In this document: one piece after another, positions 1-8,757 of the stretch
How the letters are laid out: each line of letters opens with the position of its first letter
How positions within the stretch are numbered: position 1 is the first letter of the stretch
Source: Pseudomonas fragi
GTDB taxonomy: Bacteria > Pseudomonadota > Gammaproteobacteria > Pseudomonadales > Pseudomonadaceae
DNA: 64,000 nucleotides
Direction: 5' to 3'
NCBI RefSeq assembly: GCF_002269505.1
Contig: NZ_NQKQ01000004.1
Coordinates: 151,851-215,850, forward strand
Program-made: the position numbers and the translations under genes
The notes under the pieces: generated by a model
Told to the model about the DNA's origin: nothing
Database searches by the model: none
What the model saw: only the letters and a program-made list of their open reading frames with translations

Positions 1-47
1 ACTTTTTGCTTGCCGGTGCTGTCGTTGCTGCTACGGGGCTTTTCCAT
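1..47 (-). CDS. N-terminal fragment of a divergent gene, possibly IclR-type regulator HmgR
   Basis: An ATG at 47 opens a reading frame running off the left edge; the visible residues are MEKPRSSNDSTGKQK. It is divergent from hmgA, where Pseudomonas often carries the IclR-family homogentisate repressor. The N-terminus is polar and basic, as is common before an IclR winged helix, but too little is present to prove the family, and no strong ribosome site precedes the ATG. The assignment rests on position. Confidence 0.4.
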   Translation of the reverse strand, partial: MEKPRSSNDSTGKQK

Positions 48-109
48 GGAAGGGCTTATATCTCGGGACGAATGGGCGTCTTTATAGCTTGACGCTTAAT
101 ACCAATCAA

Positions 110-126
110 ATTACGTTATGCGTAAT
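110..126. promoter_or_regulatory. 17-bp inverted repeat, candidate operator of the hmg operon
   Basis: ATTACG-N5-CGTAAT is a perfect inverted repeat between the divergent partial gene and hmgA, followed by a further half-site ATTACG at about 130. Its size and place suit the dimeric regulator expected here (HmgR). Binding is inferred. Confidence 0.5.
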
Positions 127-211
127 TGAATTACGATAAAAATAACGCAGCGACGTGCACGCGCTTCCAGCGCCGGGCGCAGTCCACTGCCTTCTCCACG
201 CTGGAGGCTCC

Positions 212-1516
212 ATGAACGTCGATTCGCCTTCGTCAGGTCTTGGCTATCAGTCCGGGTTTGGCAACGAATTCAGCAGCGAAGCATTGCCCGGCGCTCTGCC
301 GGAAGGTCAGAACTCTCCGCAAAAAGCCCCCTACGGCCTGTACGCCGAACTGTTCTCCGGCACTGCATTCACCATGGCCCGTAGCGAGGCACGGCGTACC
401 TGGATGTACCGCATCCAGCCATCAGCCAGGCATCCGGCGTTCGTCAAGCTGGAGCGGCAACTGGCTGGCGGCCCTTTGGGCCCGGTAACGCCGAATCGCT
501 TGCGCTGGAACCCGCTGCCGATTCCTGCCGAGGCTACGGATTTTATCGACGGTCTGGTGGGGATGGTGGCCAACAGTGGGTTAGATAAACCTTCGGGCAT
601 CAGCATCTACCACTACTGCGCCACTACCTCGATGCAGCGAGTGTTTTTCAACGCCGACGGCGAATTGCTGCTGGTGCCCGAGCAGGGCCGCTTGCGTATT
701 TGTACTGAGCTGGGGCGCCTGGATCTGGAGCCTCTGGAAATTGCCGTTATCCCGCGCGGCCTCAAGTTTCGTGTCGAGCTGATTGATTCACAGGCCCGTG
801 GCTATGTGGCCGAAAACCACGGTGCGCCGTTACGTCTACCTGACCTGGGGCCGATTGGCAGCAATGGCCTGGCCAACCCCCGTGACTTCCTGACGCCTGT
901 CGCTCATTACGAAGATGGCCAGCGGCCAACCCCGCTGGTGCAAAAATTCCTCGGGGAACTGTGGGGCTGCGAGCTGGACCATTCGCCGCTGAACGTGGTC
1001 GCGTGGCATGGCAACAACGTGCCGTACAAATACGACCTGCGCCGGTTCAACACTATTGGCACGGTCAGCTTCGACCATCCCGACCCGTCGATCTTTACTG
1101 TCCTGACTTCGCCTACCAGCGTGCCTGGCCTGGCCAACCTCGATTTCGTGATATTTCCGCCGCGCTGGATGGTGGCTGAAAACACCTTCCGGCCACCCTG
1201 GTTCCACCGCAACCTGATGAACGAATACATGGGTTTGATCCAGGGCAACTACGATGCCAAGGCCGAAGGATTCCTGCCTGGCGGTGCGTCGTTGCACAGT
1301 TGCATGAGCGCCCACGGCCCGGATGGCGAAACCTGTACCAAAGCCATTGCCGCCGAACTGCAACCGAGCAAAATCGACAACACCATGGCCTTTATGTTCG
1401 AGACCAGCCAGGTGCTGCGCCCAAGCCGGTTTGCCCTTGAATGCCCGCAATTGCAATCGAACTACGACGCTTGCTGGGCCACGCTGCCTGTGACCTTCAC
1501 CCCTAACCGGAGATAA
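212..1516 (+). CDS. hmgA: homogentisate 1,2-dioxygenase
   Basis: Fe(II) enzyme that opens the homogentisate ring to maleylacetoacetate, the central step of tyrosine and phenylalanine breakdown. The 434-residue product has the family's usual length. The iron ligands are visible: H332 and E338 in the [12 protein letters not shown] segment and H368 in SAHGPDGE, matching His335/Glu341/His371 of the human enzyme. The start is the ATG at 212 behind GGAGGC; an ATG 57 bases upstream would add a tail without a ribosome site. First gene of hmgA-fahA-maiA, three bases before fahA, probably controlled by the 17-bp inverted repeat at 110-126. GC-rich codon use marks it as chromosomal. Confidence 0.97.
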   Translation: MNVDSPSSGLGYQSGFGNEFSSEALPGALPEGQNSPQKAPYGLYAELFSGTAFTMARSEARRTWMYRIQPSARHPAFVKLERQLAGGPLGPVTPNRLRWNPLPIPAEATDFIDGLVGMVANSGLDKPSGISIYHYCATTSMQRVFFNADGELLLVPEQGRLRICTELGRLDLEPLEIAVIPRGLKFRVELIDSQARGYVAENHGAPLRLPDLGPIGSNGLANPRDFLTPVAHYEDGQRPTPLVQKFLGELWGCELDHSPLNVVAWHGNNVPYKYDLRRFNTIGTVSFDHPDPSIFTVLTSPTSVPGLANLDFVIFPPRWMVAENTFRPPWFHRNLMNEYMGLIQGNYDAKAEGFLPGGASLHSCMSAHGPDGETCTKAIAAELQPSKIDNTMAFMFETSQVLRPSRFALECPQLQSNYDACWATLPVTFTPNRR

Positions 1517-1519
1517 CCC

Positions 1520-2824
1520 ATGACCCAGTCCACTTTGACCCGTAGCTGGATCGCCTCTGCCAATGGTCATCGCGATTTCCCCCTGCAAAACCTGCCGATG
1601 GGTATTTTCAGCATTGATGGCTCGGCGCCACGCAGCGGGGTTGCCATTGGCGATTCCATATTCGATCTGGAGGCCGGGTTGGCGGCGGGGTTGTTTGAAG
1701 GCCAGGCCAAGGTTGCGGTCGAGGCTTCGTTGGGCGGCGCGTTGAATGCCTACTTTGCCCTGGGCCGCAGTGCCCGGGTTGCCTTGCGCGAACGTTTGCA
1801 GCAATTGCTGGGCGAGGGCAGCACCCTGCGCGGCAAAATCGAAGCCCAGGGCTCGCGGTTGCTGCCACTGGCGGCTGATTGCCAACTGCACTTGCCGGCC
1901 AAAATCGGTGACTACACCGACTTCTATGTTGGCATCGAACACGCCAAAAACGTCGGCAAGCTGTTTCGCCCCGACAACCCGCTGCTGCCCAACTACAAGT
2001 ATGTACCGATTGGCTATCACGGGCGCGCCTCGACCATTCGCCCGTCCGGTGCCGAAGTTCGGCGCCCTAAAGGGCAAACTTTGCCTGCAGGCCAGACCGA
2101 GCCGACCTTTGGCCCGTGCGCTCGCCTGGACTACGAGCTGGAACTGGGGATCTGGGTGGGCCAGGGCAATGAGATGGGCGATGCCATTCCGGTCAGCGAA
2201 GCCGCCGAGCACATTGCCGGCTTCTGCCTGCTCAATGACTGGTCGGCACGGGATATCCAGGCCTGGGAGTACCAGCCGCTGGGCCCGTTCCTGTCCAAAA
2301 GCTTTATCACCAGTATCTCGCCGTGGGTGGTGAGTGCCGAGGCACTGGAGCCATTCCGTCGCGCGCAACCGGCCCGTCCTGAGGGTGACCCGCAACCACT
2401 GGCTTACTTGCTCGATACCCGGGATCAAGCCAATGGCGCGCTGGATATCGAACTTGAGGTGCTTTTGCTTACCCAGGCGATGCGCGAGCAGAACCTGCCA
2501 GCCCATCGCCTGGGTTTGAGCAATAGCCTGAACATGTACTGGACCGCGGCCCAGCTGGTGGCTCATCACAGTGTAAACGGTTGCCAGTTGCAGTCCGGTG
2601 ACCTGTTTGGCTCGGGCACCTTGTCGGGCCCGGATCGTTCGCAACTGGGCAGCCTGCTGGAAATCACCGAGGGCGGCAAACACCCGATCGAACTGGCCTC
2701 GGGCGAAGTGCGCAAGTTTCTGGAGGATGGTGACGAAATCATCCTGCGTGCCCGCTGCACCCGTGAAGGTCATGCCTCCATCGGTTTTGGCGAGTGCCGG
2801 GGCAAGGTCGTGGCGGCGCGTTAA
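1520..2824 (+). CDS. fahA: fumarylacetoacetase
   Basis: Cytoplasmic hydrolase that cleaves fumarylacetoacetate to fumarate and acetoacetate, the last step of the homogentisate pathway. 434 residues with the N-terminal SH3-like and C-terminal FAH folds. Key residues are intact: D134 and H141 in TDFYVGIEHAKNVG, E206 and E208 in DYELELG, D240 in LLNDWSARDIQ and K260 in GPFLSKSF, equivalent to human D126/H133/E199/E201/D233/K253. Starts three bases after hmgA and ends 12 bases before maiA, so it is translated from the same message. Confidence 0.97.
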   Translation: MTQSTLTRSWIASANGHRDFPLQNLPMGIFSIDGSAPRSGVAIGDSIFDLEAGLAAGLFEGQAKVAVEASLGGALNAYFALGRSARVALRERLQQLLGEGSTLRGKIEAQGSRLLPLAADCQLHLPAKIGDYTDFYVGIEHAKNVGKLFRPDNPLLPNYKYVPIGYHGRASTIRPSGAEVRRPKGQTLPAGQTEPTFGPCARLDYELELGIWVGQGNEMGDAIPVSEAAEHIAGFCLLNDWSARDIQAWEYQPLGPFLSKSFITSISPWVVSAEALEPFRRAQPARPEGDPQPLAYLLDTRDQANGALDIELEVLLLTQAMREQNLPAHRLGLSNSLNMYWTAAQLVAHHSVNGCQLQSGDLFGSGTLSGPDRSQLGSLLEITEGGKHPIELASGEVRKFLEDGDEIILRARCTREGHASIGFGECRGKVVAAR

Positions 2825-2836
2825 AAGGAGCGGGTC

Positions 2837-3475
2837 ATGCAACTCTTTACCTACTACCGCTCCACGTCCTCTTACCGCGTGCGCATTGCACTGGCGCTCA
2901 AGGGGTTGGATTATCAGGCTGTGCCGGTCAACCTGGTTGCCCCGCCTGGCGGTGAACACCGTCAGGCGGCGTATCTGGCGATCAACCCGCAAGGCCGCGT
3001 GCCGGCTTTGCGCACGGACGAGGGCGATGTGCTGACCCAGTCACCGGCAATCATCGAATACCTCGAAGAGCGCTACCCGCAGGTCGCGCTGTTGTCTGCG
3101 GACCTTGCTGATCGCGCCCGCGAACGGGCGGTGGCGGCTCTGGTGGCCTGCGATATCCACCCGCTGCATAACGTCAGTGTGCTCAACCAACTGCGCCAGT
3201 TGGGACAGGGTGAAGAGCAGGTGGTGCAGTGGATCAGTCACTGGATCAGCCAAGGGCTGAGTGCCATTGAGCAATTGATCGGTGACAGCGGCTATTGCTT
3301 CGGGCCGCAGCCGGGGTTGGCGGATGTGTACTTGATTCCGCAGTTGTATGCGGCGCAGCGGTTCAACGTGCCCTTGGCGGCTTACCCGCGCATTGCGCGG
3401 GTGGCAGCGCTGGCAGAAAAGCATCCGGCGTTTATCACGGCGCACCCGGCCAATCAGCTCGACACACCGGCCTGA
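2837..3475 (+). CDS. maiA: maleylacetoacetate isomerase
   Basis: Zeta-class glutathione S-transferase, 212 residues, that isomerises maleylacetoacetate to fumarylacetoacetate using glutathione. The N-terminal thioredoxin-like domain has the zeta signature STSSYRVRIAL (residues 9-19), with the active serines around S11/S12, and QSPAIIEYLEE binds the glutathione gamma-glutamyl group. The helical C-terminal domain follows. A strong ribosome site, AAAAGGAG, precedes the ATG. Last gene of the operon, followed by a Pseudomonas-type hairpin repeat. Confidence 0.95.
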   Translation: MQLFTYYRSTSSYRVRIALALKGLDYQAVPVNLVAPPGGEHRQAAYLAINPQGRVPALRTDEGDVLTQSPAIIEYLEERYPQVALLSADLADRARERAVAALVACDIHPLHNVSVLNQLRQLGQGEEQVVQWISHWISQGLSAIEQLIGDSGYCFGPQPGLADVYLIPQLYAAQRFNVPLAAYPRIARVAALAEKHPAFITAHPANQLDTPA

Positions 3476-3488
3476 CCTCACTCTGTGT

Positions 3489-3510
3489 GTGGGAGCGGGC
3501 TTACTCCCAC
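3489..3510. repeat. Pseudomonas-type intergenic palindromic repeat
   Basis: GTGGGAG-N8-CTCCCAC hairpin with GCGGGCTT in the loop, the form of the abundant extragenic palindromes of the P. fluorescens and P. putida groups. It may also protect or end the maiA transcript; no T-tract follows. Confidence 0.75.
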
Positions 3511-3633
3511 CGGATCTCTTCTTCGCGGATATGTCCTAAACCCTGAAAACCGCAAAGGCTTATTCCTGCGCACTTCAACGGATTTTCTGGCGCCGCCTAT
3601 ACTGGCGAATACCCATAATCGTTCGAGGGCCTG

Positions 3634-4662
3634 ATGATGTTTGCTCTCATGCAAAGCGCCAAGCTGGAGTCGTTGCACCTTAGCGTGGACCCTGTGACCG
3701 GCCTCAAGGCCGTGATTGCCATTCACAACACTCATCTGGGACCAGCGCTGGGGGGCTGCCGTTATCTGGCGTATCCCAACGACGAAAGTGCGGTGAACGA
3801 TGCCATTCGTCTGGCTCAAGACATGAGCTACAAGGCGGCGCTGGCCGGCCTTGCCGTAGGCGGTGGCCAGGCGGTGGTGGTGCGTGCTGCCCATGTCGAA
3901 AGTCGCGCCGCGCTGTTTGAGGCTTTTGGCCGTTGTGTGGAGCAACTGGACGGGCGCTATATCACCGCAATCGACAGCGGTACATCAACCGCGGACATGG
4001 ACTGCATTGCCCAACATACCCGGCATGTCACCAGTACCACCGCTGCGGGGGACCCTTCGCCACATACCGCAATGGGGGTGTTTGCCGGTATCCGCAGCAC
4101 GGCGTCATCACGTTTGGGCAGTGACAATCTCGAGGGCTTGCGAGTGGCGGTGCAGGGGCTGGGCAAGGTGGGCTATGCACTGGCCGAGCAACTGCATGCG
4201 GCGGGGGCTGAATTGCTGGTTTGTGATACCGACCCCGGAAAAGTGCGCCTGGCCATGGAGCAACTGGGCGCCCACCCGATTGCCTGCGAAGCCTTGCTCA
4301 GTACACCCTGTGACATTCTTGCACCGTGCGGCCTGGGAGGCGTGCTGAACTGGCATAGCGTGGCGCAACTGCGCTGCTCGGCTGTGGCCGGATGCGCGAA
4401 TAACCAGTTGACCAATCTGCAAGTGGCCGATCAGCTCGAACGACGGGGCATTTTGTATGCACCCGATTACGTCATCAACTCCGGAGGGCTGATCTACATG
4501 GCACTGACCCATGAAGACGCCACCCCCGAGGCCATCAACCAGCAATTGCTGCGGATCAGCCAGCGTCTTACCGGCATCTATGCCCATGCCCAAGCCGAAA
4601 AGCGTTCGCCGGCAAGGGTTTCTGATGAGCTGGCGCAGCGTTTGTTGTACCCCGAAGCTTAA
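3634..4662 (+). CDS. Glu/Leu/Phe/Val dehydrogenase family protein with an altered catalytic lysine
   Basis: 342 residues of the amino-acid dehydrogenase fold: N-terminal dimerisation and substrate domain, then an NAD-binding Rossmann domain with GLGKVGYALAEQL at about residue 174. The family deaminates branched-chain or aromatic amino acids. In leucine dehydrogenase two lysines (K68, K80) hold substrate and catalyse. Here the first is present (K67 in MSYKAALAGL), but the second, normally GGGK, is Q79 in GGGQAVVV (codon CAG at 3868-3870). The DSGTSTADMD aspartate region is kept. Transcribed alone, converging with the MerR gene, which it overlaps by 4 bases. Substrate and activity are uncertain because of Q79. 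Confidence 0.8.
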   Translation: MMFALMQSAKLESLHLSVDPVTGLKAVIAIHNTHLGPALGGCRYLAYPNDESAVNDAIRLAQDMSYKAALAGLAVGGGQAVVVRAAHVESRAALFEAFGRCVEQLDGRYITAIDSGTSTADMDCIAQHTRHVTSTTAAGDPSPHTAMGVFAGIRSTASSRLGSDNLEGLRVAVQGLGKVGYALAEQLHAAGAELLVCDTDPGKVRLAMEQLGAHPIACEALLSTPCDILAPCGLGGVLNWHSVAQLRCSAVAGCANNQLTNLQVADQLERRGILYAPDYVINSGGLIYMALTHEDATPEAINQQLLRISQRLTGIYAHAQAEKRSPARVSDELAQRLLYPEA

Positions 4663-5030
4663 TGACAGGCCAAATCCAGCTCCGGTGCTCGCGCTGCAAA
4701 GCGTGATTCAAACTCGACCAGCCCCGCATGTACCTGTTGCAACGCCGCTATCTGATTCATCACAGCCTGTTTTTTGCTGTCAATGGCGTTACCGACCACT
4801 TGCCACGGCAGCGTCTGGCCACGGTGCTGATCCAGAATCGCCTGCATTTCCTTGAGCTTGAAACCCAATTGCTGCGCGCACTTGATAAACATCAGCAGCT
4901 CGACGCTTTGCTCGCTGTAAACGCGATAAGCGCCACGGCGCTGCGGCGGAGGTAACAGGCCGATTTCTTCGTAGTGACGAATGCTTTTGATAGTGGTGCC
5001 GGACAAGCGGGCGGCTTTGCCGATGTACAT
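4659..5030 (-). CDS. MerR-family transcriptional regulator
   Basis: 123 residues from the ATG at 5030, preceded by AAAAAAGGACTTTTC. A TTG 18 bases upstream would give a longer form but lacks a ribosome site. The N-terminal winged helix-turn-helix is classic MerR (MYIGKAARLSG, then IRHYEEIGLLPPP and YRVYSEQSVELL), followed by a coiled-coil dimerisation helix from about residue 75. No C-terminal metal-binding cysteine pair is seen, so a redox or drug inducer is likelier than a metal. It lies 39 bases downstream of the flavodoxin-fold reductase on the same strand and is its likely regulator. Confidence 0.9.
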   Translation of the reverse strand: MYIGKAARLSGTTIKSIRHYEEIGLLPPPQRRGAYRVYSEQSVELLMFIKCAQQLGFKLKEMQAILDQHRGQTLPWQVVGNAIDSKKQAVMNQIAALQQVHAGLVEFESRFAARAPELDLACH

Positions 5031-5069
5031 GAAAAGTCCTTTTTTCAATGGCCGTCAGCAAGGATCTGC

Positions 5070-5645
5070 TCAGCGGGTCGCGAGCGTGCGGGCTTGCTGC
5101 AGCCATGTTGCTCGTTGAGTGGGGGTGGCGCCGAGGATCGGGCCAAAGGTCAGGGTGGCCAAAGGCTTTATGCCACAAAATGCCAGGGTGTTTTTACGCA
5201 TTTGATGCAGGCCCGGCATGCGGTAAATCCACTTGTAGTACCAGGGCGGGGTGTCCATCGTGACCAGCAGATGCGCACTGCGCCCGTTGAGCAGCTTGTC
5301 GGGGAAGGCCTTCCCCTGGCGATAGTTAAAGGCGAAACCGGGCAGCAGGATGCGATCGAAAAAGCCTTTCATCAGCGCGGGAACCCCGCCCCACCAGATC
5401 GGATAAACCAGCACCAGGTGTTCGGCCCAGAGAATGTCGGCCTGAGCGTCGAGCAAGTCGGGCTCCAGTGCCTGTATCTGCCTGTAGCCCTCGTGCAGCA
5501 CCGGATCGAAGCGCAGGGCGCCCAGGCGCATGACGCGTACATCATGGCTGGCATCTTTGGCCGCAGCTATGTAGCTGTCTGCCAGTGCGCTACAGAAACT
5601 GTTCGTGCCGGGGTGACCGAGAATCACCAGTACTCGCTTGCTCAT
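5070..5645 (-). CDS. flavodoxin-fold NAD(P)H:quinone oxidoreductase
   Basis: 191 residues of the Flavodoxin_2 / NQO1-like family, which uses FMN or FAD to reduce quinones or similar electrophiles by two electrons. Family marks are the N-terminal RVLVILGHPGTNSFCSALAD phosphate-binding loop, LVYPIWWGGVPALMKGFFDR (flavin and quinone site) and LLPGFAFNY. Upstream of and co-directional with the MerR gene, suggesting a stress-inducible detoxification pair. MdaB- and KefF-type names are alternatives. Confidence 0.85.
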   Translation of the reverse strand: MSKRVLVILGHPGTNSFCSALADSYIAAAKDASHDVRVMRLGALRFDPVLHEGYRQIQALEPDLLDAQADILWAEHLVLVYPIWWGGVPALMKGFFDRILLPGFAFNYRQGKAFPDKLLNGRSAHLLVTMDTPPWYYKWIYRMPGLHQMRKNTLAFCGIKPLATLTFGPILGATPTQRATWLQQARTLATR

Positions 5646-5723
5646 CGTGGCGCCAACCTCAAAGTAGGCCTTTGAGGGTAGGGGCTGCCCCGTAGGGGAG
5701 AGTCAAGCGAGTACGCGGCAGTC

Positions 5724-5981
5724 TTACTCGCTGTCGACCAGCAACTCGGACAGGGCGTCCGGCTGGCTCTTGAATGCCTTGGCAAACACATCGCGATTTT
5801 TCGCCATGTAGATACCGGCTTCTTCGACTTGCTGCTCGTTCAGGGACGGCACAGCTTTTTGCAATACTTCGGCCAGCAATTCTGCCAGTTCCAGCATTTT
5901 GTCATGACGGTCAGCTTCGGCTTTATCCATGAACAAACGCTCCAGATCTCGGCTGCTGCGGTATACCACTTCGACGGCCAT
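5724..5981 (-). CDS. yebG: YebG family SOS protein
   Basis: 85 residues matching YebG, a small SOS-induced protein of unclear biochemical role: N-terminal MAVEVVYRSSRDLERLFMDK, then LAELLAEVLQKAVPSLNE. Its promoter region contains a perfect LexA site at 6023-6038, so DNA-damage control is visible in the sequence. Confidence 0.92.
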   Translation of the reverse strand: MAVEVVYRSSRDLERLFMDKAEADRHDKMLELAELLAEVLQKAVPSLNEQQVEEAGIYMAKNRDVFAKAFKSQPDALSELLVDSE

Positions 5982-6022
5982 TTACCACCTCATATGCCTT
6001 CACGTAAATTATCTTGCGATTA

Positions 6023-6038
6023 CTGTATTTATATACAG
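6023..6038. promoter_or_regulatory. LexA box (SOS operator) of yebG
   Basis: CTGT-ATTTATAT-ACAG exactly matches the consensus CTGT-N8-ACAG, 42 bases upstream of the yebG ATG. Confidence 0.93.
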
Positions 6039-6250
6039 CGAAAAGGATAAGCCAATCATCGGGATTTGAATAGCAGCTTTTTCACTCTAGCTGTAATTGA
6101 TAGGCGCAGCAGGTGCCTGACGTGTCTAATAGCCGTCCGCCATCATCTTAAGTAAGCAGCATCAGGCTGCCACATGGCCTTTTTTCTGCATGTAAAAAGC
6201 GTCATGTGCATCGCGGATGATCCGTTCGAGTCGATTCAAGGAGCTGCATC

Positions 6251-6574
6251 GTGAGAGTTAACAAAGCTGAGAAGCTACGTCGCCAGGTTCATGAACTGGC
6301 CGAGTCGATGGGCAACCTGTTCGTCGAAACCTTCCACTACCTGGCGTTGTTTGCCATTGGTGCGGTCACCGCCTGGGCTGCGGTGATGGAATTTCTGGGG
6401 ATGGTGGAGAAGGGCAACATCACGATTGATGACATCCTGCTGCTGTTTATCTACCTCGAGTTGGGTGCGATGGTCGGGATTTACTTCAAGACGAAGGTCT
6501 ACGTTACTAACAATACATTTCAGGGCGACGAAACCCTTGCACGTCCCGAGAATGCTGGGGCATGGTGCGCGTAA
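6251..6574 (+). pseudogene. psiE: psiE, 3' part replaced at the element boundary
   Basis: PsiE-family inner-membrane protein cut short. A GTG at 6251 with AAGGAG upstream starts a frame whose first ~80 residues are clear PsiE (GNLFVETFHYLALF, DDILLLFIYLELGAMVGIYFKT). After the ACG codon near 6493, where the family and the next gene continue NHMPxRFL, the frame reads KVYVTNN and runs through 27 unrelated residues to a stop. The last two of four membrane segments are lost. GC here is chromosomal (33 of 60 at 6301-6360). This is what a mobile element inserting inside psiE would leave behind. Confidence 0.75.
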
Positions 6575-6635
6575 TCTATTTTTGACGTAACGTGCGGTTG
6601 GCTTGAATCGCTCAATTTTTTGATGGTGGTAGGTA

Positions 6636-7085
6636 ATGACTGAACAAGTGAAATGGGCTGAAACGCTGCGGAAAAAGCTTCATGGTGGTGCCGATTCAAT
6701 CGGCAATCTGTTCGTAGAAACGTTTCATTACCTTGCGCTTTTTGGAATCGGAGTGGTAACGGTTTATGCGGGGATTTCGACCTTTATAGACATGCTGCAA
6801 CAGCCTAAAATTTCCGTTGATGATATTTTACTGCTTTTCATATTTCTTGAATTGCTGGCTATGGCGGGCATTTATTTTCGTACAAATCACATGCCTTTAC
6901 GCTTCCTTTTGTACATCGGCGTTACGGCTTTGATTAGGCTTTTGATTAGCGATGTTTCACATCACAATGCGCCAGATATGGGCATTTTGTACGTTTGTGG
7001 TGGTGTGCTTTTGCTTTCTGTTTCGATTCTCGTTGTTAGATTTTCATCTTCAAAATATCCATCTGTAAAAGAAAAGGCTGAATAA
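6636..7085 (+). CDS. psiE: PsiE family protein, complete second copy
   Basis: 149-residue full-length PsiE homologue with four predicted membrane segments and the complete C-terminal half (NHMPLRFLLYIGVTALIRLLISDVSHHNAPDMGI) missing from the copy 61 bases upstream. PsiE proteins are phosphate-starvation-associated membrane proteins of unknown mechanism. Composition falls across the gene (28/60 GC at 6721-6780, 21/60 at 6781-6840), unlike the first copy. It probably came with the element and supplies the gene the element broke; an old tandem duplication is the alternative. Confidence 0.88.
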   Translation: MTEQVKWAETLRKKLHGGADSIGNLFVETFHYLALFGIGVVTVYAGISTFIDMLQQPKISVDDILLLFIFLELLAMAGIYFRTNHMPLRFLLYIGVTALIRLLISDVSHHNAPDMGILYVCGGVLLLSVSILVVRFSSSKYPSVKEKAE

Positions 7086-7239
7086 GAAAATTAATTGGTT
7101 TTTGATTTTGATTTTGAACCCCAATTTTTTTCCGTCTCTCACGCTCTCATTCTAGTTAACAGCACACACTTGTCTCATTAGAAGAAAGACAAAAAGCCTT
7201 GATAAATCTCTTAAAGAATCAGTTAAAGGATTGACAAAA

Positions 7240-8121
7240 ATGAAACTGCCAGTTCCGTTCGATATGGGTGATATTTTTCAGTTGATGGAAGTCAGCAACA
7301 AAATCGAAGTAGTTTTAGAGAAGCCAAATGGCGAAATTTATGAAGATTTTGGTGATTGTTCTTTTTGCAAAGCTGAAAAAGAAAATGGATTTGCATTTGC
7401 TTTGATGAGCAAAATGAAATGCATAGAGTTTTATGTAACTGCAAAGCAAGAAGCGCTTGTGTTTATTTATGCTCTTGGTGATTTGCAACAAAGCTCACTT
7501 GGCGAAGGTAAGGTTGAGTCTTACTTAGATGAAAATGAAAATATTGAAAGTGTTTTTAGCTTTGAAGGCATTAATCTTAGAATAAAGTATCAAAGACATT
7601 ATCTGAAAGCCCTGCCAAGTGATTATGAAGCGTACATGTCTAATCAGGGTGATGCGCTTGGTCTGAAATGGTTGAATGTCAGAAATGACATTGACCGTTT
7701 TAAATTTGACGTTGCGAATCGAGTGGTTAGTATTGGCAGAATTAAGAATAACGTCATTGTGGAAATGTGTAAAAAAGCTAATCTTTATTCAGTGAATATT
7801 GGTGATGCTGATAATTTTATGATTGATTTTGTGGGTCTTGATAAGGCTATTGATACGCGCATTCAAATTAACATTTGTGATGAAAATAAAAGCATTGTTG
7901 AAGACGCAACATTTAAAAGCCTTTTCTATGCGTTGTCTTTTGCTAGTGATAATGATTTTACATCGCTGCGAGGTTGTGAGTTAAAGCGAAATCAAGACGA
8001 AAAATTTATCACGTATTTCTTTGAAAAAGATGATGAAAGCATTGCTGTAATTATCCCAAGAAATAAAAATGATGATGAGCAAGCATATGAAATGTTCAGC
8101 GGTATAGAATTCAAGTCGTGA
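7240..8121 (+). CDS. hypothetical protein, first gene of the AT-rich element
   Basis: 293 residues, unrecognised. The ATG at 7240 is chosen because AAAGGA at 7225-7230 lies ten bases before it; the upstream TTG at 7231 touches that site. The product is acidic and soluble with no signal peptide or membrane segment. It looks like two structural halves (about 1-150 and 165-293), each with alternating beta-like stretches. The nearest genes are psiE and the non-coding repeat region, so context gives no function. Confidence 0.75.
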   Translation: MKLPVPFDMGDIFQLMEVSNKIEVVLEKPNGEIYEDFGDCSFCKAEKENGFAFALMSKMKCIEFYVTAKQEALVFIYALGDLQQSSLGEGKVESYLDENENIESVFSFEGINLRIKYQRHYLKALPSDYEAYMSNQGDALGLKWLNVRNDIDRFKFDVANRVVSIGRIKNNVIVEMCKKANLYSVNIGDADNFMIDFVGLDKAIDTRIQINICDENKSIVEDATFKSLFYALSFASDNDFTSLRGCELKRNQDEKFITYFFEKDDESIAVIIPRNKNDDEQAYEMFSGIEFKS

Positions 8122-8216
8122 GATTGAGGTGTTGAGTCATTAGGCTTTTATTTGAAGATTTTGGCTCAACAACTTTAGTGCTGCACTAGTGGTGAATACT
8201 GCACGGTTTGTTAATT

Positions 8217-8704
8217 CTTGGTGCAATGCTCTGAATTGAGTCATAAAGCCCATGATTTCGCGTTCTAAGCATTTTCGGGTGTGTCTCATCGAGGAAGCCA
8301 CTAGAAACGCTTCAAATCGCAATATCCAATTAATTATTTAAATTCTACAAATAATAAAACTAAAATATCTTTAAAACTGCTTTTGATTTATCGATTAAAT
8401 CAACAACTGGCCTGAGTACAAGCAAGGATTCTGAAAATCACCTTCTAGGAAAAAAGCTCAATTCCCGCGAAGCGAGTGTGTTTTTCTAAAAAAGAGGAAT
8501 GCATTGATTTTCTAAAAATTACTAATCGCAAAGGTTTGTTTTCCAGTTCCCAATTTTTTGTTCCCATTATCAAGTTTCCATTTTATTTTTTCAGCGACAT
8601 GGATTTTGTTAGGTTAGTTTGTTTTTTTGCTGTTGACGATTTTCTTTAGCGCGCAACGCGCACGCCCGCGTATATCGATCCCCCCCTTGAATTTAAAGGG
8701 CTGG
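8217..8704. repeat. copy A of a diverged ~0.5 kb direct repeat
   Basis: Aligns in order with 9075-9539: GGTGCAATGCT; TCTAAGCATTTTC/GGTGTGTCTCATCGA; AAAATATCTTTAAAA; TTTTGATTTATCGATT; CTTCTAGGAAAAA; CTCAATTCCCGCGAAGCGAG; GGTTTGTTTTCCAGTTCCC; TTTAGCGCGCAACGCGCACG; CCTTGAATTTAAAGGGCT. It is flanked by the 13-mer ACTAGTGGTGAAT at 8185-8197 and 8705-8717. Blocks are conserved and spacers diverge, which suggests function in cis. Confidence 0.8.
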
Positions 8705-8757
8705 ACTAGTGGTGAATGTAACGAAAGTTATGTTCAAAGATTTTTTAACGAAATTAC

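Noticed and set aside
836..2992. 718-codon open frame antisense to hmgA and fahA
   Set aside because: It lies wholly opposite two unmistakable genes, is Arg/Gln/Ala-rich and motif-free, and is a usual by-product of GC-rich codon bias.
6023..6038. The TATA-like LexA box of yebG as the element's extended -10 motif
   Set aside because: It is a perfect CTGT-N8-ACAG SOS operator in chromosomal DNA and lacks the TGG-TATAAT form.
6180..6250. Pho box upstream of psiE
   Set aside because: CTGCATG...GTCAT only weakly resembles the two-part PhoB consensus; not enough to claim.
8140..8322. 60-codon minus-strand frame in repeat copy A
   Set aside because: Similarity to the frame in copy B (8862-9179) stops where the duplication starts, in the N-terminal part only; the C-terminal parts and frames differ, so it follows the non-coding repeat rather than a protein.
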